From contig NZ_CAKPYE010000004.1 in assembly GCF_934202705.1 (NCBI RefSeq), positions 62,001 through 126,000 on the forward strand: DNA of 64,000 bases. Reading direction: 5' to 3'. Source of the DNA: an uncultured Limosilactobacillus sp. GTDB lineage: Bacteria > Bacillota > Bacilli > Lactobacillales > Lactobacillaceae. Positions 32,717 to 41,990 of the stretch are shown one piece after another (the stretch's first letter is position 1; every line of letters begins with the position of its first letter). Both the position numbers and the translations under genes were made by a program. The notes beneath the pieces were generated by a model. The model ran no database searches. It saw only the letters and a list, made by a program, of their open reading frames with translations, and was not told where the DNA came from.

Positions 32717-33513
32717 TTGAGTTGAGTACAATTACGGCACTAGGGACGATTTTATTAGTACTAATGATCATCGTGGGTGGTAAACAAGGTTGGTTAGCGT
32801 TTTTAAGTTTAGGTTTGAACTTTTTTTACTTTTACCTGGGTTTAATATTGGTGGCGCTACGGGTGCCACCACTTTGGATAACACTGGTAATGGGAACTAT
32901 AATTCTAGCAACGATCATTTTTATGGGAACTGAAGATTTAAAAATTAGTATTAGTGCTTTTGAATCTGCAATTATTGTGATGGTGATTGTAGTTGTTCTG
33001 GTATTACTAACGGAACATTTCATTCAAGCAACTGGCTTCAGTCTGGAAAATAGTAATGAGCTGGAAGGAATGTCGATCCTAATTGGTATTAGTTATGTCA
33101 AAATTGGCGAAATGACAATGATTTTAAGCTGTTTAGGAGCAGTTGCTGAATTAAGCGTGGCTTTAGCAAGTGGGTTAATTGAAATCTGTAAAAGAAATAC
33201 AGATGTTCCTGCACATACTTTAATGAAAAGTGGTATTGAAATGGGTAGTCACATTATTGGGACAACACTCAATACGTTGTTACTAGGATTTTTGGGGAAT
33301 TTTCTAGCGTTGTTTATTTGGTTCATTGGTCTTAATTATTCATTTGCAACAGTAATGAATAATAAAATTTTGGTAACCGAGTTAGTGACGGTGTTGATTT
33401 CATTTATTGGGGTTATTATTGCAGTGCCCTTTACAACTGGTTTAGTAATTTTGAATTCACAAAAAAGAGTTGACAATAATCAGGAAAATCAGTATTATAC
33501 AACCAATGATTAA
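32713..33513 (+). CDS. YibE/F family membrane protein, second subunit
   Basis: 266 residues with about seven membrane segments and the repeated motif GEMTMILSCLGAVAELSVALASG, related to the core of the upstream protein. GTG start at 32713 or TTG at 32722. The pair probably forms one complex. The uraA promoter lies inside its 3' end. Confidence 0.85.
   Translation: MIELSTITALGTILLVLMIIVGGKQGWLAFLSLGLNFFYFYLGLILVALRVPPLWITLVMGTIILATIIFMGTEDLKISISAFESAIIVMVIVVVLVLLTEHFIQATGFSLENSNELEGMSILIGISYVKIGEMTMILSCLGAVAELSVALASGLIEICKRNTDVPAHTLMKSGIEMGSHIIGTTLNTLLLGFLGNFLALFIWFIGLNYSFATVMNNKILVTELVTVLISFIGVIIAVPFTTGLVILNSQKRVDNNQENQYYTTND
33470..33498 (+). promoter_or_regulatory. uraA promoter
   Basis: TTGACA and TATTAT with a 17-base spacer, within the end of the preceding gene. 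Confidence 0.8.
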
Positions 33514-33625
33514 TTATCCTTTAATTAGGTCCAGAGAGGCCTCAAAGGTACGTTGAAATGAGCATGGAGTGGATTCTTCCATTGACGTAAACCCTTGGGT
33601 TCTCGAACCTAAGGGTTTATTTTTT
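33510..33625 (+). promoter_or_regulatory. PyrR-dependent attenuator
   Basis: The PyrR-binding loop TCCAGAGAGGC lies at 33530-33540, followed by a terminator (33589-33625: AAACCCTTGGGTT pairs with AACCTAAGGGTTT, then TTTTTT). When UMP is plentiful, PyrR should bind and allow termination before uraA. Confidence 0.88.
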
Positions 33626-33642
33626 GGAAGGAGCGAATTGCA

Positions 33643-34908
33643 ATGGCAAAACGATGCGATGTTGTACTTGACGTTGATGAACGACCGAAAGCTGCTCAGT
33701 GGTTTGGCTTATCTTTACAACATATGTTTTCAATGTTTGGTTCAACCGTGTTAGTCCCAATTCTGGTTGGATTAAATCCAGGGATCGCACTATTTAGTTC
33801 GGGAGTAGGTACGTTAATGTACCTACTAATTACACGGCACAAGATTCCGGCTTACATGGGTTCTAGTTTTTCCTTCGTGGTACCAATGATGGCGTTAATG
33901 AAAACGACTGGTTACCCGGGAATTGCTCAGGGGACGATCGCAGTTGGGTGTGTCTATTTAATTGTTGCTTTAGTTGTTAGTTTCTTTGGGTCAGACTGGA
34001 TTGATCGTATTTTACCGCCAATCGTTGTGGGACCGGTAGTAATGGTAATTGGTTTGTCACTGGCTGGAACTGCAGCGAAGGACGCAACGATTAATAATGG
34101 ACATTATGATCTACGGTTTTTTGCGGTTGCCATGCTTACCATGTTACTCACGGTCGCATTTAATATGTACTTCAAGGGCTTCTTGGGATTAATTCCAATC
34201 TTAATGGGGATTGTTTTTGGCTATGTGATTGCAGTATTATTTGGGATTGTTGATTTTAGTCCAGTTATGGCTGCTCGTTGGTTTAGTTTGCCAAAATTCC
34301 AAGTACCATTCGTTAATTATGTTCCCAAATTCTATTGGGGAGCAATCCTAAGTATGGCTCCGATTGCATTTGTTACGATGACAGAACACTTAGGACATAT
34401 TATGGTACTGAATGAGTTAACGGAACGGAATTATTTTAAGAATCCTGGATTAAACCATACTCTGGCTGGTGATGGGACTGCATCTATTATCGCCGGGTTT
34501 GTTGGCGGACCTCCGGTAACTAGTTATGGGGAAAATATTGGAGTACTAGCGATTACAAAAGTGCACAGTGTATACGTGATTGCTGGGGCAGCTTTGTTCG
34601 CTGTTTTCTTCAGCTTTGTTGGTAAGTTAAGTGCTCTAATCGAATCGATTCCTTCCCCAGTCATTGGTGGGATTTCATTTCTCCTATTTGGTGTGATTGC
34701 ATCAAGTGGTTTGCGAGTGATGATTGAAGACCAAATTGATTTCAATAAAAAAAGAAATCTTATGATTTCTTCTGTAATCCTTGTTATCGGGATTGGTAAC
34801 GCTTACCTTAAACTTGGCCAGTATCAATTCTCTGGATTGGCGGTTGCGGCCGTTCTTGGGATTGCTTTGAACTTGATTTTGCCACAAGAAGCTGCAAGTG
34901 AAAAGTAA
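33643..34908 (+). CDS. uraA: Uracil permease
   Basis: 421 residues, NCS2 nucleobase/cation symporter with 14 expected segments. Characteristic blocks are QHMFSMFGSTVLVP, the IPAYMGSSFSF unwound helix, MTEHLGHIMVLNEL and GGPPVTSYGENIGVLA. The PyrR leader supports uracil as the substrate. GGAAGGAG precedes the ATG. Confidence 0.95.
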   Translation: MAKRCDVVLDVDERPKAAQWFGLSLQHMFSMFGSTVLVPILVGLNPGIALFSSGVGTLMYLLITRHKIPAYMGSSFSFVVPMMALMKTTGYPGIAQGTIAVGCVYLIVALVVSFFGSDWIDRILPPIVVGPVVMVIGLSLAGTAAKDATINNGHYDLRFFAVAMLTMLLTVAFNMYFKGFLGLIPILMGIVFGYVIAVLFGIVDFSPVMAARWFSLPKFQVPFVNYVPKFYWGAILSMAPIAFVTMTEHLGHIMVLNELTERNYFKNPGLNHTLAGDGTASIIAGFVGGPPVTSYGENIGVLAITKVHSVYVIAGAALFAVFFSFVGKLSALIESIPSPVIGGISFLLFGVIASSGLRVMIEDQIDFNKKRNLMISSVILVIGIGNAYLKLGQYQFSGLAVAAVLGIALNLILPQEAASEK

Positions 34909-34971
34909 AAAATAGTCGAAACAGATAGTAATGAAAAAGCTGAAAAATGGCTCGAATTAGTCGATGAGACT

Positions 34972-35000
34972 TTGATATTTAAGGTAAAAAATGATATATT
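34972..35000 (+). promoter_or_regulatory. atp operon promoter
   Basis: TTGATA and TATATT with a 17-base spacer. Confidence 0.7.
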
Positions 35001-35050
35001 TAGGTCTGTAATTTGAGCCTTGTTGATGCATGTCTCAACTTTACAGACCT
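35001..35050 (+). other. Hairpin at the 5' end of the atp mRNA
   Basis: AGGTCTGTAA pairs with TTACAGACCT, with an inner TTGAG/CTCAA stem. It begins at about the transcription start and is followed by TATTTTATG, not a good T-run. It may protect the mRNA 5' end or attenuate. Confidence 0.55.
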
Positions 35051-35085
35051 TATTTTATGTTATGAGGAAAAGAGGTGGAATATGA

Positions 35086-35796
35086 ATGGGCGGTGATGCT
35101 TATACTTTTAACCTTTTTGGCCTGACATTTAATATCACCAATATGATTTCTGGATTAGTTGTCTGTGTAATTGTCTTTTGTTTATTATTTGGCTTATCAA
35201 GACATATCCAAATGAAACCAAAGGGTGGACAAAATGTTCTCGAATGGCTGGTTGAATTTACGAATGGGATTGTTCGTGGCCAAATGAACCGTGACATTAG
35301 CGGTGCATACAGCTACTTTATTTTTATCTTGTTTATTTTCATCTTTGTCGCTAACCAGTTAGGTTTAATTCTCCAAGTTGGTTGGAATGGGCATGAATTG
35401 GTTAAGAGTCCAACGGCCGATCCTGTGATTACATTAACGTTTTCACTAATGGTGATTGTTCTTTCTCACTTTGCAGGAATGGTTCACAACGGTATCAAAG
35501 GGTACTTTGCAGAATTCGTTTCACCAAGTGCACTAATGTTGCCAATTAACCTGATTGAAGAAGTAAGTAACTTCTTAACATTGGGTCTCCGGATTTTTGG
35601 TAACATTTACGCAGGAGAACTTTTGCTGGGCTTGCTTGGTAAAATGGCTTTCTCGCACGGATGGCCAACGATCATTGTTAGTTTGCCAGTTGAAATGATT
35701 TGGCAAGGATTCTCAGTGTTTATTGGTGCAATCCAAGCTTATGTCTTTGTAACATTAACAACGGTTTATATTTCTCGGAAGGTTTCTGGGGATTAG
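35086..35796 (+). CDS. atpB: F0F1 ATP synthase subunit a
   Basis: 236 residues, membrane protein forming the proton half-channels. The essential Arg is in FLTLGLRIFGNIYAGELL. AGAGGTGGAATATGA precedes the ATG. No atpI gene precedes it. In lactobacilli this complex mainly pumps protons out under acid stress. Confidence 0.97.
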   Translation: MGGDAYTFNLFGLTFNITNMISGLVVCVIVFCLLFGLSRHIQMKPKGGQNVLEWLVEFTNGIVRGQMNRDISGAYSYFIFILFIFIFVANQLGLILQVGWNGHELVKSPTADPVITLTFSLMVIVLSHFAGMVHNGIKGYFAEFVSPSALMLPINLIEEVSNFLTLGLRIFGNIYAGELLLGLLGKMAFSHGWPTIIVSLPVEMIWQGFSVFIGAIQAYVFVTLTTVYISRKVSGD

Positions 35797-35827
35797 TACT
35801 TATATAATTTTAAGGAGGTACTCAAAA

Positions 35828-36040
35828 ATGGGTGCAATTGCTGCTGGTATTGCTGCCGCTTGTGCAGCGCTCGCTACTGGTTACGGAAACGGATTAGTTA
35901 TTTCTCATACTGTTGATTCAATGGCTCGTCAGCCACAAATCGCAAGTCAACTTCGAACAACGATGTTTATCGGTGTTGGTTTGATTGAAGGGGTTCCTAT
36001 CTTGGCAATCGTTGTTGCCTTCTTGGTTATGAACAAGTAG
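35828..36040 (+). CDS. atpE: F0F1 ATP synthase subunit c
   Basis: 70 residues, two-helix hairpin of the rotor ring. The proton-carrying Glu is in GLIEGVPILAIV and the polar loop is SMARQPQIA. TAAGGAGGTACT precedes the ATG, the strongest site of the operon, which suits the high copy number of the subunit. Confidence 0.97.
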   Translation: MGAIAAGIAAACAALATGYGNGLVISHTVDSMARQPQIASQLRTTMFIGVGLIEGVPILAIVVAFLVMNK

Positions 36041-36085
36041 TGACAACAGGAACGCTTTTAAAGAATAGGAAAGGAGGTGTCATGA

Positions 36086-36589
36086 ATGCTAGTTCTTGCT
36101 GAATCGAATGGTTTATACATGGGTGACATGTTATTCTACTTAATTTCATTTATTATTTTGGCATTGTTGGTATGGCACTTTGCTTGGAAACCAGTTACCG
36201 AAATGATGGAAAAACGGGCAAACAAGATTGCTTCTGATATTGACAATGCGTCAAAAGATCGGAAGGAAGCTGCTAAGCTCGCTGCTCAACGACAAGCTGA
36301 ACTTCAAGGCTCAAAGCAAGAAGCAACTCAGATTGTAGATGAAGCACGGAAAAATGGTGAAAATCTCCGCAATCAAATCGTGGATGATGCCCATCAAAAT
36401 GCCCAATCCATTCAAGAACAAGCACAACGTGACGCTGAACAAGCACGTCAAGATGCACTGAAAAGCGCAAAAGATGACGTTGCAAACCTATCTCTGGAGA
36501 TTGCTTCTAAGTTGATTAATAAGCAATTAAATGCGGATGATCAACAACAATTAATTGATTCTTACATTGAAGGGTTGAGTAAAAAATGA
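36086..36589 (+). CDS. atpF: F0F1 ATP synthase subunit b
   Basis: 167 residues: one N-terminal membrane helix (MLFYLISFIILALLVWHFAW) and a long Ala/Gln-rich coiled coil forming the peripheral stalk. Overlaps atpH by 4 bases. Confidence 0.96.
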   Translation: MLVLAESNGLYMGDMLFYLISFIILALLVWHFAWKPVTEMMEKRANKIASDIDNASKDRKEAAKLAAQRQAELQGSKQEATQIVDEARKNGENLRNQIVDDAHQNAQSIQEQAQRDAEQARQDALKSAKDDVANLSLEIASKLINKQLNADDQQQLIDSYIEGLSKK

Positions 36590-37128
36590 GTCTTGATAAG
36601 AAGACGGTTGCTAAGCGCTACGCCAAAGCATTATTTGAGCTGGTGGATGCTAATGATCAACTGGAACAAACTTATCAAGAACTTGTTGCACTGCGGACTG
36701 TCTTTAAGCAGAACGCGGGGCTACAACGGGCCCTCAGTGGAACCAATTTAAGTCAAGACCAAAAAGAGACGATTATAAATGAATTAAAGAATGGGGCCAG
36801 CCAATTGGTTACTAATTTGATTCAAATGGTCTTTGATTATGGTCGAATGGACGAAATGGTTGCAATCATTGATGAGTTTGAAACACAGTATGACCAAGCG
36901 CATAAACGGGTTCATGCTGATGTCGTCTCTGCCGTGCAACTGGATGAAAAAAGACGTCAAAAACTAGCTGAAACATTAGCACATCGTTTAGGGGCTAATG
37001 ATGTCATTTTGAATGAAACCGTTGATTCACAAATTATTGGTGGATTAATTGTCAAAGTTGGCAGTCAGACACTAGACGGCAGTTTAAAAACTAAGCTAGA
37101 AAAAATGCGTCGGATACTTGTTAATTAG
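36586..37128 (+). CDS. atpH: F0F1 ATP synthase subunit delta
   Basis: 180 residues. N-terminal VAKRYAKALFELV and C-terminal DSQIIGGLIVKVGSQTLDGS are the family marks. It links the b stalk to the alpha/beta head. Confidence 0.96.
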   Translation: MSLDKKTVAKRYAKALFELVDANDQLEQTYQELVALRTVFKQNAGLQRALSGTNLSQDQKETIINELKNGASQLVTNLIQMVFDYGRMDEMVAIIDEFETQYDQAHKRVHADVVSAVQLDEKRRQKLAETLAHRLGANDVILNETVDSQIIGGLIVKVGSQTLDGSLKTKLEKMRRILVN

Positions 37129-37159
37129 GTTGTTTTGTACTTGAAGAGGTGAGATTTGT

Positions 37160-38719
37160 ATGAGCATTAAAACTGAGGAAATCAGTTCACTCATCAAAAA
37201 GCAACTCGCTAACTACCAAGATACGATTTCTGTTGAAGAAACGGGAACTGTTACCTACGTAGGTGATGGTGTTGCTCGTGCCGACGGGCTTGAAAATGCC
37301 ATGGCTGGTGAGTTGCTCGAATTTGATAATGGCGTCTATGGAATGGCCCAAAACCTCGAATCGAACAACGTTGGTATCGTTGTTTTAGGTGATTATACAG
37401 GAATTCGTGAAGGTGACACAGTTAAACGGACTGGTCGCATCATGGAAGTTCCGGTTGGTAATTCCCTACTCGGTCGGGTTGTGGATCCATTAGGGCGTCC
37501 GATTGACGGTCTTGGCGAAATTAAAACGGACAAGACGCGTCCAATTGAAAAGAAGGCTCCCGATGTTATGGAGCGGAAGAGTGTTTCTGAACCGCTCCAA
37601 ACTGGGATTAAAGTGATTGATGCGTTAGTACCAATTGGTCGAGGCCAACGTGAATTAATTATTGGTGACCGGAAAACCGGGAAAACGTCAATCGCAATTG
37701 ACACAATTATTAACCAAAAAGACCAAGACATGATTTGTATTTATGTTGCAATTGGTCAAAAGGAATCAACGGTTCGTTCTGCAGTTGAAACTTTACGACG
37801 TTATGGTGCATTAGACTACACGATTGTGGTTTCAGCTTCTGCTTCAAATCCTGCGCCGTTACTGTACATCGCACCATATGCTGGTGCAGCAATGGGTGAA
37901 GAGTTCATGTACAACGGTCGTGATGTTTTAATTATTTACGATGATTTATCAAAACAGGCGGATGCTTATCGTGAACTTTCATTAATTCTGCGACGGCCAC
38001 CTGGTCGTGAAGCATATCCTGGTGATATTTTCTATACACACTCACGATTGCTTGAACGTGCAGCGCGTTTGTCAGATGATCTTGGTGGCGGTTCAATGAC
38101 GGCTTTGCCAATCATTCAAACCCAAGCCGGAGATGTTTCTGCTTATATTCCGACTAACGTTATTTCCATTACCGATGGTCAGATTTTCTTAAATGCTGAT
38201 TCGTTTTATGCTGGCCAACGGCCTGCAATTGATGCAGGAACTTCCGTTTCACGGGTTGGTGGTGATGCCCAAGTGAAGGCCATGAAGAAAGTGTCAGGGA
38301 CCCTTCGTTTGGATATTGCTTCCTATAACGAATTGGCTTCGTTTGCTCAATTTGGTTCGGACTTGGATGCAGCAACTCAGGCTAAACTATCTCGTGGTCA
38401 ACGAACAGTTGAAGTATTGAAACAAGGCCTTCATCAACCACAACCGGTTGAGCAACAAGTTGTGACCCTGTATGCACTGGGTCATGGCTACTTAGATAGT
38501 CTTCCTGTTGAAGATATTTTACGGTTTGAAAGTGAGTTAGCTAATTTCATGCGGGCTAACCATCAAGACCTTTATGATCAAATTAAATCAACAGGTAAGT
38601 TGCCAGAAGGTGACGCATTAGATCAAGCAATCAGTGCCTTCAAAGAGACATTTAAAACTAGTGATCGTAAGAAGACGGCTGAAAGTGATCAAGACGAAAC
38701 ACAAGAGGTAAAGGACTAA
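37160..38719 (+). CDS. atpA: F0F1 ATP synthase subunit alpha
   Basis: 519 residues. The nucleotide loop is GDRKTGKTSIAIDT and the signature region is PAIDAGTSVSRVG. The C-terminus has a charged extension (KKTAESDQDETQEVKD). Confidence 0.98.
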   Translation: MSIKTEEISSLIKKQLANYQDTISVEETGTVTYVGDGVARADGLENAMAGELLEFDNGVYGMAQNLESNNVGIVVLGDYTGIREGDTVKRTGRIMEVPVGNSLLGRVVDPLGRPIDGLGEIKTDKTRPIEKKAPDVMERKSVSEPLQTGIKVIDALVPIGRGQRELIIGDRKTGKTSIAIDTIINQKDQDMICIYVAIGQKESTVRSAVETLRRYGALDYTIVVSASASNPAPLLYIAPYAGAAMGEEFMYNGRDVLIIYDDLSKQADAYRELSLILRRPPGREAYPGDIFYTHSRLLERAARLSDDLGGGSMTALPIIQTQAGDVSAYIPTNVISITDGQIFLNADSFYAGQRPAIDAGTSVSRVGGDAQVKAMKKVSGTLRLDIASYNELASFAQFGSDLDAATQAKLSRGQRTVEVLKQGLHQPQPVEQQVVTLYALGHGYLDSLPVEDILRFESELANFMRANHQDLYDQIKSTGKLPEGDALDQAISAFKETFKTSDRKKTAESDQDETQEVKD

Positions 38720-38753
38720 ATACTGACGTTTGAAGAAAGGATGGTGAGATTTA

Positions 38754-39692
38754 GTGCCAGCATCATTAGCTGCAGTTAAACGTCGTTTAGATTCGACACG
38801 GAGTACCCGACAAATCACGACGGCAATGCAGATGGTTTCTACGGCAAAGTTGAACCAAGTTCAAAACCATACCAAAACCTATCAAGTATACGCTGATGAG
38901 GTAAAGGCAATTTTGGCAAGCCTGGTTAAATCTCATATTGCCACTCTAAAAAACAAGGAAAATGCTGAAAAATTAGGAGCTGATATTGGTTCCTTATTTG
39001 ATGAGCGCCCCGTAAAAAAGGTCGGTATTTTAGTAATTACGTCGGATCGAGGATTGGTTGGTAGTTACAATAGTAATATTATTAAATCGACATTAGATAC
39101 GATGAAAAAGAATGGCCTCACCAAGGACAATACCGTATTTTTAACCGTTGGAAAAACTGGTACGGAATTTTTCAAAAAACGCGGGATGAATGTTGTCTTT
39201 GAGTATACGGGTGTTAGTGACGTGCCTACTTATCGTGAAGTTGAAGGAATTGTAAAGAAAGCGGTTCAATTATTTGAGGACCATGTTTATGATCAACTCT
39301 ATATTTCATATAGTCACTTTGTAAACCGGATGGTTTCTCATGAGCGGACGGAGCTGTTTTTACCAATTTCACAAAAGTCATTGGAAGAGCATGAAGATGC
39401 ACGGGTAAAGGAGAAGGTCACTTCCGATATTGAAGCAGAGTATGATCTTGAACCAGGGCTCCTCCAGATGATCAGTTTATTGGTACCACAATATGCCAAT
39501 AGCCTGGTATATGGAGCCATCTTAGATGCAAAAACTTCAGAACACGCTTCTAGTGCGAATGCAATGAAGTCCGCTTCAGATAACGCTGATGATATTATTG
39601 CAACCCTTCAGTTGCAATATAATCGAGCACGTCAAGCTGCTATTACTACCGAAATTACTGAAATTACCGGTGGGATGACGGCACAAGAATAA
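38754..39692 (+). CDS. atpG: F0F1 ATP synthase subunit gamma
   Basis: 312 residues from a GTG start with AAAGGATGGTGAG upstream. N- and C-terminal helices form the rotor shaft (RRLDSTRSTRQITTAMQMVS and NRARQAAITTEITEI). The N-terminal region has an insertion typical of lactobacilli. Confidence 0.96.
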   Translation: MPASLAAVKRRLDSTRSTRQITTAMQMVSTAKLNQVQNHTKTYQVYADEVKAILASLVKSHIATLKNKENAEKLGADIGSLFDERPVKKVGILVITSDRGLVGSYNSNIIKSTLDTMKKNGLTKDNTVFLTVGKTGTEFFKKRGMNVVFEYTGVSDVPTYREVEGIVKKAVQLFEDHVYDQLYISYSHFVNRMVSHERTELFLPISQKSLEEHEDARVKEKVTSDIEAEYDLEPGLLQMISLLVPQYANSLVYGAILDAKTSEHASSANAMKSASDNADDIIATLQLQYNRARQAAITTEITEITGGMTAQE

Positions 39693-39713
39693 TTCGTAAA
39701 TGGGAGGAAATAC

Positions 39714-41135
39714 ATGAGTACTACTGGTAAAGTTGTCCAAGTTATTGGACCAGTTGTCGATGTTGAATTTCCTGCAGACGAAAAGCTCCCTGAGATTAAC
39801 ACTGCTTTAAAGATTCAAGAAGCTGACGATCAAACCTTAACGGTCGAAGTCGCTCTTGAATTAGGTGACGGTGTCGTTCGGACAATTGCCATGGACGGAA
39901 CCGACGGATTAAAGCGTGGAATGGACGTTGAGAATACTGGTGCTTCAATTAGTGTGCCAGTTGGCGACGATACTCTCGGACGGGTGTTTAACGTCTTAGG
40001 TGAACCAATCGATGGTGGTCCAGAATTTGGATCAGACGCTCAACGGATGCCAATTCACCGCGATGCACCGAAATATGACGATCTTAATAATGAAACTGAA
40101 ATTCTAGAAACTGGGATTAAGGTTATTGATTTGTTAGCTCCTTATGTTCGTGGGGGCAAGATTGGATTGTTCGGTGGTGCCGGTGTTGGAAAGACTGTGT
40201 TGATTCAGGAACTGATCCATAATATCGCCCAAGGTCATAACGGGATTTCTGTTTTTACCGGGGTTGGTGAACGTAGTCGTGAAGGTAACGACATGTACTA
40301 CGAAATGAAAGGTTCTGGTGTTCTGGACAAGACGGCCATGGTTTATGGACAAATGAATGAACCACCTGGTGCCCGGATGCGGGTTGCCTTAACTGGATTG
40401 ACAATCGCTGAATATTTCCGTGATGTCAAAGGACAAGATGTTCTATTATTTATTGATAACATTTTCCGATTTACTCAGGCTGGATCAGAAGTATCTGCCT
40501 TACTAGGACGGATTCCTTCAGCCGTTGGTTATCAACCAACGTTAGCAACGGAAATGGGTCAACTACAAGAACGGATTACGTCTACCAAACAAGGTTCGAT
40601 TACTTCAATCCAAGCGGTTTACGTGCCGGCCGATGACTATACCGACCCTGCACCAGCAACAACGTTTGCTCACTTGGATGCTACGACAAACTTGGAACGG
40701 CGGTTGACGCAAATTGGAATTTACCCAGCGGTGGATCCATTAGCTTCCACATCAACAGCCTTAACTCCGGAAATTGTCGGTCAGGAACACTATGAAGTTG
40801 CAACTGAAGTGCAACACGTTTTGCAACGTTATCGTGAACTTCAAGATATTATCTCAATTCTCGGGATGGATGAATTGTCTGATGAAGAAAAGACAATCGT
40901 TGCACGTGCACGGCGGATTCAAAACTTCTTGTCACAAAGCTTTAGTGTTGCTGAACAATTTACGGGAACTCCAGGAGCGTATGTACCATTGAAGGAAACC
41001 GTGAAGGACTTCAAGGAAATTCTTGAAGGTAAATATGATGATCTTCCAGAAGAAGCTTTCCGGTTGGTTGGTAATATTGATGATGTCAAGGCTAAAGCAA
41101 AGAAGATGCAAGCAGATTCAGCAGTTAAAGACTAG
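39714..41135 (+). CDS. atpD: F0F1 ATP synthase subunit beta
   Basis: 473 residues. Walker A GGAGVGKTVLIQ, catalytic Glu in GERSREGNDMY and DELSDEE are present. Catalytic subunit of F1. Confidence 0.98.
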   Translation: MSTTGKVVQVIGPVVDVEFPADEKLPEINTALKIQEADDQTLTVEVALELGDGVVRTIAMDGTDGLKRGMDVENTGASISVPVGDDTLGRVFNVLGEPIDGGPEFGSDAQRMPIHRDAPKYDDLNNETEILETGIKVIDLLAPYVRGGKIGLFGGAGVGKTVLIQELIHNIAQGHNGISVFTGVGERSREGNDMYYEMKGSGVLDKTAMVYGQMNEPPGARMRVALTGLTIAEYFRDVKGQDVLLFIDNIFRFTQAGSEVSALLGRIPSAVGYQPTLATEMGQLQERITSTKQGSITSIQAVYVPADDYTDPAPATTFAHLDATTNLERRLTQIGIYPAVDPLASTSTALTPEIVGQEHYEVATEVQHVLQRYRELQDIISILGMDELSDEEKTIVARARRIQNFLSQSFSVAEQFTGTPGAYVPLKETVKDFKEILEGKYDDLPEEAFRLVGNIDDVKAKAKKMQADSAVKD

Positions 41136-41146
41136 GAGGGATGATC

Positions 41147-41572
41147 ATGGCTGATGCAACTTTTCACGTTAGCATTATCACTCCAGACTGTACGGTTTAT
41201 AACGATGACAGTACAATGTTAATCGTCACGACCCAAAACGGTGAATTAGGATTGATGGCAGACCACCTTCCGCTAATCGCTTCCTTAGCGATTGGTGAGT
41301 TAACTGTTAAGCATGCTGATACCGGCGATCATGACACTTTTGTGGCGGTTAACGGTGGCTATGTCAAGTTTGATGGTCACAACGCAGAGGTGATTGCTGA
41401 TAGCGCTGAATTACAACAGGACATTGATGTTCATCGGGCTGAAAAAGCTAAAGCTCGAGCCGAGAAATCAATTCAGCATGCCCGTGATGTGAATGACCCA
41501 GATGAATTATCACGTGGTCAGGTTCACCTAGCGCGCGCCATGAATCGGTTGCGAGTATCGAATGAAAACTAA
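41147..41572 (+). CDS. atpC: F0F1 ATP synthase subunit epsilon
   Basis: 141 residues. N-terminal beta barrel (MADATFHVSIITPDCTVYND ... GELGLMADHLPLIASL) and a C-terminal helical hairpin. The ATG at 41147 has AGGAGGG upstream; an ATG at 41141 is too close to it. Last gene of the operon, before a terminator. Confidence 0.95.
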   Translation: MADATFHVSIITPDCTVYNDDSTMLIVTTQNGELGLMADHLPLIASLAIGELTVKHADTGDHDTFVAVNGGYVKFDGHNAEVIADSAELQQDIDVHRAEKAKARAEKSIQHARDVNDPDELSRGQVHLARAMNRLRVSNEN

Positions 41573-41612
41573 TCATGATTAGTATTAAGCGATAGTCTTA
41601 AGAAAGTATTAA

Positions 41613-41652
41613 CGAGAGTAGGATTTGTAAATGCAAGTTCTACTCTTTTTTA
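41613..41652 (+). terminator. atp operon terminator
   Basis: AGAGTAGGATTTG pairs with CAAGTTCTACTCT, followed by TTTTTT. Confidence 0.9.
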
Positions 41653-41744
41653 TTTCGCGATTTTTAATATAAAATTAAGCTTTGTTTAGCTGGATCGGCA
41701 TTCACTATGAATATGGTAAGATAATTTAATTGAGGAGGCGCCAA

Positions 41745-41975
41745 ATGCAGTACAATGGCATGCAGTCAGTATTAACATTAATTTTACAGTTAACATTTAC
41801 GATTATTGCTTTTCGTGCAATTCAGTCGTTTCACTTAGATACTTTTTTTCGTCATCCACCGCAGGGATTACCAGCATTAATTGTTTTAATTTCTACTACA
41901 ATTGGATATGCGAGTGGCTCTTTCTTTGCAGAATTCTTTATAGTTTTGCACGGACTACTGAACATGGTACGGTGA
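41745..41975 (+). CDS. DUF1146 family membrane protein
   Basis: 76 residues with two membrane segments; matches the YwzB/DUF1146 family found after atpC in many Firmicutes. TGAGGAGG precedes the ATG at 41745. Role unknown. Confidence 0.85.
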   Translation: MQYNGMQSVLTLILQLTFTIIAFRAIQSFHLDTFFRHPPQGLPALIVLISTTIGYASGSFFAEFFIVLHGLLNMVR

Positions 41976-41990
41976 TTAAGGAGGAATTTG

